In this document: one piece after another, positions 57,791 to 64,000 of the stretch
How positions within the stretch are numbered: the stretch's first letter is position 1
How the letters are laid out: each line of letters opens with the position of its first letter
From: Catonia carolina
Taxonomy: Eukaryota; Arthropoda; Insecta; Hemiptera; Achilidae
DNA: 64,000 bases
Assembly (NCBI GenBank): GCA_035578175.1
Contig: JAQMRL010000004.1
Location: 42,737,401-42,801,400, forward strand
Direction of reading: 5' to 3'
Notes under the pieces: generated by a model
Databases searched by the model: none
Told to the model about the DNA's origin: nothing
The model's input: the letters and a program-made list of their open reading frames with translations, nothing else
Position numbers and translations under genes: made by a program

Positions 57791-58778
57791 TCAGTTAAAA
57801 ATTGTATATTATACAATCTATTAAAATAACTCCATTCCAATTATTTTTGTAATAGTTTTTAAATCTCTTAATATTTAAATAGTGCGTATGAAATAATTGT
57901 ATCGATATATGACGTACAAGGTGTGTCGTTCATTTTTACTGAGTTTGAATAAGCGGTGAAAGAGTGGGAAAGAGGCATAGGATGAAGACGGTAGATGTTT
58001 CTATATACATAATCCTACAGGATGAGGTAAATCTTAGGATGAGGAAAGGGATGCGTGGTTTTATTAAAAGCAGCATCACTCATGTCTTTCTACCAGGCCT
58101 ACACATTCTCTCTTCTATACTATCCTGCATGTTCTTCTACAATTCCTTCCCGTCTTTACTCAAACCGTATCACCTCCGGGCACTTAATGCTCTGTAAGTT
58201 TGCGTTCCTTGATGTGAAATGCACGAGTAATATATCACATAAACGTTGTGATCATACTACTGAAAATAATGACAATATTGCCGTTATATTCACGTTAGTT
58301 TTTTTTTAATTTGTCCACTAAATCACGGATAGTTGTATCTAAACGCATGTTCCGTATTTTTTTCTTTAAACTTAAAAAACCTGATAATTTAATGAATATT
58401 TTGTAATTTTTGCAACTTATTTTATGACATGTCCGATCTAGTTCATCCGATGTAGATTATGTGTACCTTTGATTTATGGTTCGGCAAAAAATCGGAAGTA
58501 AACAGGATACAAACGCAGATATAATATACATAAATCACGCGAATCTAGAGATATAAACATTGTTACTACAAACTCCAAAAAGGAGATTAAAAAGATGCTG
58601 GAATAGGGAGGGATCCTATATAAAACAGTGATGAGAGTTCGCCAATGGATGATTTAGTCAATTAAGACGAAAGAAGACAATAAATACGTACATAAAAAAC
58701 ACTGCGGGTTGTATAAATACACGTACATTTGTCAGTTGTTACTAAATAAAGTCAAAAACAAATTCATAATAAGAACGA
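57791..58778. other. Non-coding, nothing recognised
   Basis: Two overlapping plus-strand frames (57964-58309) have no recognisable domain. No repeat copies were seen. Confidence 0.45.
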
Positions 58779-58959
58779 ACCCAATGGGTTGATTTAGAGG
58801 TAAAGTCGTTACCTTGAGTCTTTTTCCGGCTTTTTCTGGAAAAAAAATACTGGTTGAAATACTTTCTGGTTGTAAAGGTAAGTTACTTTTATGCGGATTT
58901 TAATACTAGACAGTAGTTACCGGTGAACTTTGATGGTTGGGGTTCATTAAACCATTCTT
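58779..58959 (+). mobile_element. SINE-A copy, 3' truncated and decayed
   Basis: The A-box region (GGGTTGATTTAGAGGTAAAG) and the body up to TTTGATGGTTGGGGTTCATT are present. The inter-box palindrome and B box are replaced by unrelated TTTTTCCGGC-type sequence. Confidence 0.75.
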
Positions 58960-59179
58960 ATTATATATATTTTTCTATTCAAAGTTAAACTATACGAATC
59001 AAGAGATACGAACAATATCACGGCTGCACCTTTTACAAAATCCACATAGGATATTTAAAAGATGCTGGAATAGGGAAGATTTTTATTAAACAGCGATGAG
59101 AGTTTGCCACTGGGTGATTTTCTCAGTCATGACGAAAACAGGACTTTAAACACATACATTAAAAATACTACTGGTTGTA

Positions 59180-60027
59180 CAGTGGAGCGTCAGTTATCCG
59201 AACTAATTGGGACAAGAGCGGTTCTGATAATCAAATACCTCGGATATTGAAATAAGCTAAATACTGTAATTTGATATACTGTGTACAGTAACAATGTAAT
59301 ACAGTATAACCTAAACAGTAATATTGTAATACAACCTAAATGTTTAATAGATTATTTACGGCTAACATAAACTTTAGTTTAATAAAACACTTATTTATTG
59401 CAAATGCAGAGTACTAAAGATTATAAAAACAAACGGAAAAATTCAGAGTTTTAAAACTGAATAAATTAACGAAATACACAACGGTTAAATCTTTTTTTTA
59501 ACTTTTGAGACCCCATAGGATCACTTCAGCTCAAATTCAGGTTTGTTCCAGGGTTGGGTTTCTTTAAGAAGCACCTTCTCTTGAGACCGCCTTCCCTTCG
59601 TTTGGCCCACACTTTCTTAAGACGCTCCGGTCTGCATCGGTAAACAACCTGTTATATACTCTCCTGGGTCTTGGCGCAAATGTTATCATGTTAGCCTTGA
59701 CCAGTCGGTCGTACTCTGTTGATTTCGTTAGTAGGTCCTGTTTAGTGATCTTAAGTTCCTCCATATTTTGCTGTACATTTTTCAGCCACTTAGGTCTCGA
59801 CACCTTATCCCGAAAATGGCTGATCAACCGGTTCACAAGTCTGGAGTTTTCTGTTCTGAGTAGGTGTCCTAGGAGTGCACTTAAGAGTTTGCCAAGTTGA
59901 ACAAGGAAACCAAACAGTAGTATAAATTTTTCATTGATCATTATCCGTGTTTTGGTTGTAAATATTATGTATTTTTTCTATCGATGGTGGTTCGGATGAC
60001 TGACTTCGGATAATCGACGCGCCTATG
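59180..60027. mobile_element. Tigger-type TIR element enclosing a LINE tail
   Basis: Left TIR CAGTGGAGCGTCAGTTATCC at 59180, preceded by TA. The right end holds the complement GGATAATCGACGCGCC at about 60008-60023, with TA at 60028. This CAGTGGAGCGTCGATTATCC style of TIR is pogo/Tigger-like. Between the TIRs I see no Tigger transposase. Instead a LINE C-terminus on the minus strand occupies about 59520-59885. It is either a later insertion or captured sequence. Confidence 0.65.
59520..59885 (-). pseudogene. LINE C-terminal fragment inside a TIR element
   Basis: The frame (125 aa with start at 59941) reads LLGHLLRTENSRLVNRLISH, then KWLKNVQQNMEELKITKQDL, then RPRRVYNRLF. It resembles the post-thumb tail of RTE/Jockey-like LINE polymerases: GH-LR-xxR, a W-xxV-xxD/NMEEL helix, then a basic stretch. 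In the next frame the end reads ERLKKVWAKRREG, like the SERMKxYW block. The upstream polymerase is absent. No target duplication was checked beyond the visible edges. Confidence 0.6.
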
Positions 60028-60666
60028 TAAATATTATGTATAATTATTTGAAATTTCACCGTTGAAACGTAGCGTTTTATTGTAAGAATAAACGAGCGGT
60101 ATATGAGTTTACTGTATGATTTCTTCCTCAACAGCATTATAAGTGAGTAAATACGAAGACAAAAGCAAAACAGTGCAGAGATTTAGAATACGTGAGCAAA
60201 AATATGAGAAGTATAAGAAAAGGAATGGAGTGGTAGGGGAATGTTACTACACTACGTTATGACAGTACTGTTGAAAATGTTGAGGGAGAAAGGGAAAGAA
60301 GTAGGGAAAAGGGGAGATATATTCCCTACAGATCTTACCGCCCATTTATATAAGGCTTATACAGAACTACAACATGGAGACGACTAACCGATGTAGATTT
60401 TGTATTACGTGTACATGGAGGGTTTGTGTGTGTGTGCATGTATCTATATATATTTATATTTGTATTGGTGAGAAAAATGTTTTGAGATAAAGAAAGAAAA
60501 TATTCAATAATACTCTGGAAGTGATATTTTTTTGGTTAAAAATAAATAATGATAAGGAATTATACTAAAGTGTGCGTCATTTCAATACGAGCTTTCAACA
60601 TTTAGTATTTCTAACTTTTCCCTCATCTTTCTGCGTTGCCACTTTCGGAAGACTTACATGTAAGTC
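60028..60666. other. Non-coding, nothing recognised
   Basis: Purine-rich around 60180-60340, with a short (GT)n at about 60425-60440. No gene or repeat copy was identified. Confidence 0.45.
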
Positions 60667-60992
60667 TTAAGTCCGGTTTTCACTATACCTACAAAGCAGG
60701 TGAAGTACCGTTTCGCCGCGATTTTCACTACGCGTACAAGCTTCGTACTACCTTCGTACTCTTTCGTCGTGCTTATTCTTAGAGTGAATGAAAACGAAGA
60801 AGACGTTATCATTGCTTGTTGCGTTAGTCTTAGAAAAGAGTAATGAAAGCAACGTAGAAAAGAGCGTGTAAGGAGATATTGGGTCCATAATTTGTTTAGA
60901 GCCAGTGACAAGGAAGGAGAATTTCATACAATTTTCAGCAGGCTGAAAAAAAATTCAGAAAAAATTATATCTTATTTCCGAAGAGCCATCTA
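60667..60992 (+). mobile_element. PIF/Harbinger 5' end with transposase start
   Basis: About 60667 onward (AAGTCCGGTTTTCACTATAC then AGGTGAAGTACCG) looks like a Harbinger-type terminus following TTA. Downstream the plus strand reads NENEEDVIIACCVSLRKE, two stops, KQRRKERVRRYWVH, then NLFRASDKEGEFHTIFSRLK and ISYFRRAI. RRYWVHxLFxxRxxxGEFHTLFxxL is the N-terminal signature of PIF/Harbinger transposases. The element breaks off at about 60992, where a SINE-B fragment starts. The catalytic domain and the second protein are absent. Confidence 0.75.
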
Positions 60993-60993
60993 G

Positions 60994-61190
60994 AGTAATG
61001 AAATCCATTACTCTCAGAGAATATAGGCTAACTCTGACTAGTGTATTTTACACCTCTCCCTCGTCTATTCTTAAATACTTCAATTGTGTAATTGACTGAC
61101 CATATGATAAGAAACAGTACTATTTTTGTAGCAATCGAACTAACAGATTGAGTGTAAATAATTGAACACTGCACCTGCCTGTTAAGGAGA
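60994..61190 (+). mobile_element. SINE-B copy, 5' truncated
   Basis: From GAGTAATGAAATCCATTACT through GACTAGTGTATTTTACACCT to CACCTGCCTGTTAAGGAG. It abuts Harbinger sequence on the left and the mariner-like TIR on the right. Confidence 0.85.
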
Positions 61191-61197
61191 AACAGTA

Positions 61198-62155
61198 TAC
61201 GGGTGTCCCACGAAGAGATTGCTATTTTTGAATTAATGTGCTGGACGTGTAATGTGTCGCACACTACAGACTGGAAACTTTACAGTTATAATCAATAGAT
61301 ATACAAAAACAGTACTCTCGAGTTTCATTTGCGTATGATTAATCAAAACAAAATGGCGGAATAAGAAAATAATATCAAATATTAACAATAATCTTGTGGA
61401 TAAAACCACTTATATATACAATAGGATTCAGATAGAAAGGATGGTGTTTTATCGTATGACATATCCCAACAATGACTGGAGACAGATACGCATCAATTTT
61501 AACTAATCACATAGTTCCTCATTTTTCTCAGGCTAAGATAGATGCAGGACGTTTTTGCCAGCATGGTGGAGCTCCTTTACATTCTGCTAATGTGGCCAAA
61601 GCGGTTTTAAATTAAAATCTTTCTAACCGTTGGATAGGTCGTGGCAGCGGCCTCATCGACTGGCCTCCTAGATCGCCAGACTTGTTTGCGATTTTTTCCT
61701 ATGGGGCTTTTTGAAGGAAAATGTTTATTAATATACCATTGCAACAGACGATGAATTTTAATGAGGCTGATTGAAGAGGAACTGTTGTTGGATACCTCGG
61801 CAATTTTTCAAAAACGCTTATGACTCATTTTTGTTTCGTTGCTGCGAGTGCATAGCTATTGATGGACATTAATTCTAATAAAGGTTAATGAAACTAATTT
61901 TGTTCATTAATAATTTATCTCTTTCATATTTCATTTTATTGCTTATGTAACAGTGTAACAAATTTCCAATTTGAAATGGTTATGTAAATAAAATTACTTT
62001 CCGCCGTTTTGTTTTGATTAATCGTAAGCAAATGAAACTCCAAGGTACTTTTTTCATGTCTAGTTATTATAACTGTAAAGTTTCCAGATTGCAGAGTGTG
62101 TGATACTTCTGGCATATTAATTCAAAACTAAAAACCTCTTCGTGGGACACCCGTA
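61198..62155. mobile_element. Mariner-like element with ~165-bp inverted ends
   Basis: TACGGGTGTCCCACGAAGAG at 61198 and its complement ending at 62155 (TA included at both ends). The inversion continues, imperfectly, for about 165 bp on each side, to the AATCAAAACAAAATGGCGGA block. Such long terminal inversion with only a transposase C-terminus between repeats the design of 739-2675 and 34250-35157. Confidence 0.85.
61540..61860 (+). pseudogene. Mariner-like transposase C-terminus, catalytic residues lost
   Basis: The plus strand reads FCQHGGAPLHSANVAKAVLN, a stop, RWIGRGSGLIDWPPRSPDL and then decayed sequence. The family block is QQDGAPPH, so the second catalytic Asp is now Gly. The segment after SPDL that should supply the final Asp (PLDF) reads FAIF. 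A stop interrupts GAF-RK soon after. It belongs to the same IS630-Tc1-mariner lineage as the relic at 1645-2015, by the shared WIGR and IEWPPRSPDL pattern. Confidence 0.8.
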
Positions 62156-63339
62156 CTTACTGTCGTTTTAATACGGTTGTGTGCTTATGTGAGTAAAGTA
62201 TCCAGACAAATAGGATGTATAGAATCGACTCACCAATACTGCGCGTAACTTCATCGATTTTCAGGCTCACAATGATATGACGTATTGTGTAGAAGATATA
62301 AAGTAAAAAAATAAGAAGGGGAACTAACATATCTTTATAAGCGATTCAATGATTTGTGAAAAATGTTCCAATGAACGGGTTATACTAATACGCTATATAC
62401 TTTACCAACATTGTACATGATAGTAGCTGGAGGTTCTATTCGTTCTTGGTTTGGTGTATGTAGATCTACCCCCATTTATCCAACACTACCTTAAAAATAC
62501 AACCCCCGTATGTGTTCAAGTTATCCCCGTATATAACAACACTCAAACGCCAAAGTACCAGACAAACGGTCGGCTAAATCAAGCATATAAGAAGAATAAG
62601 AAAAAGTAAAAAAGAAATCACGTTGTAGTAACAAATCGATGTTCTTTTTTATTTTTCTTAAACCGGTATCCAATATTTTTCCCCTTTCTTCTTATAACCC
62701 CTTCAAGCCATCAGCTTCAACATCATCTGAAATGCTGCTACCACAATACAACAGCGTTCACTTTATTGAAATTTCATATTTACGTTCACATCAGAGACAC
62801 CACCTGCCTTACTCTATATCCAACTTCAGCGACCCACTTTTCATTTTTGTTTTCGTTTGTATTTAATGAAACGACATGTTTTGTAATAACTTTTGTACGC
62901 AACGAAAACAAAATACCATTTCGTACAAAACATTGCGTAACTTCTATCGTACAATATTATTTCAATTCGTTTTAATTATAACTGATTTAATCTGTTGACT
63001 TTTTTTAATTTGAGAGACAATTTTAGTCCCAAATTTATATTGTTCTACGGACTTGAAAATTTTACATCTTACTGCTGTAAATGGTAACACAAAATGTTCA
63101 CTTCTTTTTTATTATCAGATAGGCCTATATTCATAATATTTTAATATTGTTTGTCATGTTCGGATCTCGTTTTCGATTCAAAAACAATGATTTCATTTTA
63201 TCTAGGTACATATTTCCAATAAAAATTTAGACAATTAAATAAAAAAGATTGTTTAATGTATTTTATAGTTTGTTGTGTATGGGTTTTATTTATTGTACTT
63301 TTATGAATACAATATACAATCAATATAATTATTTAATAT
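62156..63339. other. Non-coding, nothing recognised
   Basis: Two overlapping plus-strand frames (62639-62975) have no recognisable domain. No repeat copies were seen. Confidence 0.45.
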
Positions 63340-64000
63340 TAGAAAATAACTCTTGATGGAGATTACGTCCACTGGCGCAACTATTAATTTTTAAGTCAAC
63401 TGTAGTTGTTGGTCAGGTTAATTTACAATGTGTATTTATGATATAAAATTTATAAATTATCGTCGGCTAAACTAAAAAATTAAAAGAAATACAAATTTTG
63501 TCTTCGATAGTCGTCAATGTTAGTTTCTAATTTTGTCTGTACGGTAAGTCTAAATTTTTAAAACGTTTCAGTGGTCGTTCCACAGTTCAATTCTGTACGT
63601 CCTTCCTTACTGGTTCAAGTTATTTATTGAGTACGAAAAATGCTACTTTCTTCGTAGCAACCAATACAGTTGGCGTAATTTAATGCCTATTTTTTTACGT
63701 TTCGTCCTGTTGTTTTTTTTTCAGGCAAGTCCTCTGTCTAAGCGGATAACTAAATAAGTATCTAACGTCTTCCGTCTGCGGTATGGTGATGTCGTTTAGT
63801 CACTGTTGGTCAAGTGTCTTTTTAAGTTTAAAAGTAATATGTGAAGGTTTCATGTACCTAGTTAATGTTAACCTTCCAGTTTTTCAGGTCGTAAAGATGT
63901 CTTTGTAATTTTTTTACACTACTGCTACAGTTAAGTCTGTAGCAAGGATTGCAGTTTCGTCTGCGAAGGTAGCTGTTATAGTTCGTTGAGTCATGGTTAA
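63340..64000 (-). pseudogene. Jockey-type LINE reverse transcriptase, truncated by the window
   Basis: Reading the minus strand from the window edge: ITATFADETAILATDLTVAV, a frameshift, LQRHLYDLKNWKVNIN, another frameshift, HITFKLKK, then NDITIPQTEDVRYL, then weaker matches to the RLTWKKHI, NxKLRxLYWLLxRKS and WTYGIQLWGT blocks. The order and wording are those of Jockey-clade polymerases. The catalytic FADD motif reads FADE here, so the second metal-binding Asp is Glu. Multiple stops and frameshifts make it inactive. Downstream of about 63560 the match fades and the 3' end is uncertain. The 5' part lies beyond position 64000. Confidence 0.82.

Overview
The window looks like intergenic or intronic DNA from a large, AT-rich, transposon-laden insect genome. 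I could not recognise a single host protein-coding gene, rRNA gene, functional tRNA gene or CRISPR array. Every stretch of protein similarity I could read is the broken remnant of a mobile element. The mix (Tc1/mariner, pogo/Tigger, PIF/Harbinger, hAT, Helitron, Jockey- and RTE-like LINEs, several tRNA-derived SINEs) is typical of arthropods. The sequence of SINE family A reminds me, from memory only, of Auchenorrhyncha (planthopper or lanternfly relatives). That placement is a guess and was not searched. Family names SINE-A to SINE-D, HINE-1, repeat E and repeat F are mine.

Layout. 1-10 kb: a 1.9-kb palindromic mariner-like element, a fragment of a relative, an hAT-like remnant with a full HINE-1 copy inside it, and a Tigger/pogo element carrying a SINE-C insertion with an 8-bp target duplication. 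9-21 kb: decayed LINE C-termini and a reverse-transcriptase core motif, SINE-B and SINE-A copies, a 5'-truncated HINE-1. 21-31 kb: a HINE-1 copy split by a 358-bp insertion with an 11-bp target duplication and a 49-bp perfect palindrome at its edge, then mostly featureless AT-rich DNA. 30-37 kb: a pogo/Tigger N-terminal remnant, two HINE-1 copies head to head, a second palindromic mariner, a SINE-A and a HINE-1 deletion derivative. 37-51 kb: SINE-C, SINE-D and SINE-A copies, a paralogous empty/occupied SINE site pair, a LINE C-terminus, a 0.9-kb inverted repeat built of a degenerate short motif, and a 132-bp-period tandem array. 52-64 kb: HINE-1 copies, a Helitron with the C-terminal end of its helicase, a Tigger-like element enclosing a LINE tail, a row of Harbinger, SINE-B and mariner, and at the right edge a Jockey-type LINE reverse transcriptase running out of the window.

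The elements do not form a pathway. They record successive insertions: Tigger then SINE-C, hAT then HINE-1, HINE-1 then a LINE tail or other retroelement, repeat F then SINE-A. Two patterns stand out. First, mariner-like elements here repeatedly lack a 5' half and carry two outward-facing 3' ends. Second, HINE-1 has the full architecture of a Helentron-associated (DINE-1-like) element: matching subterminal inverted repeats, a terminal hairpin and an internal GT microsatellite.
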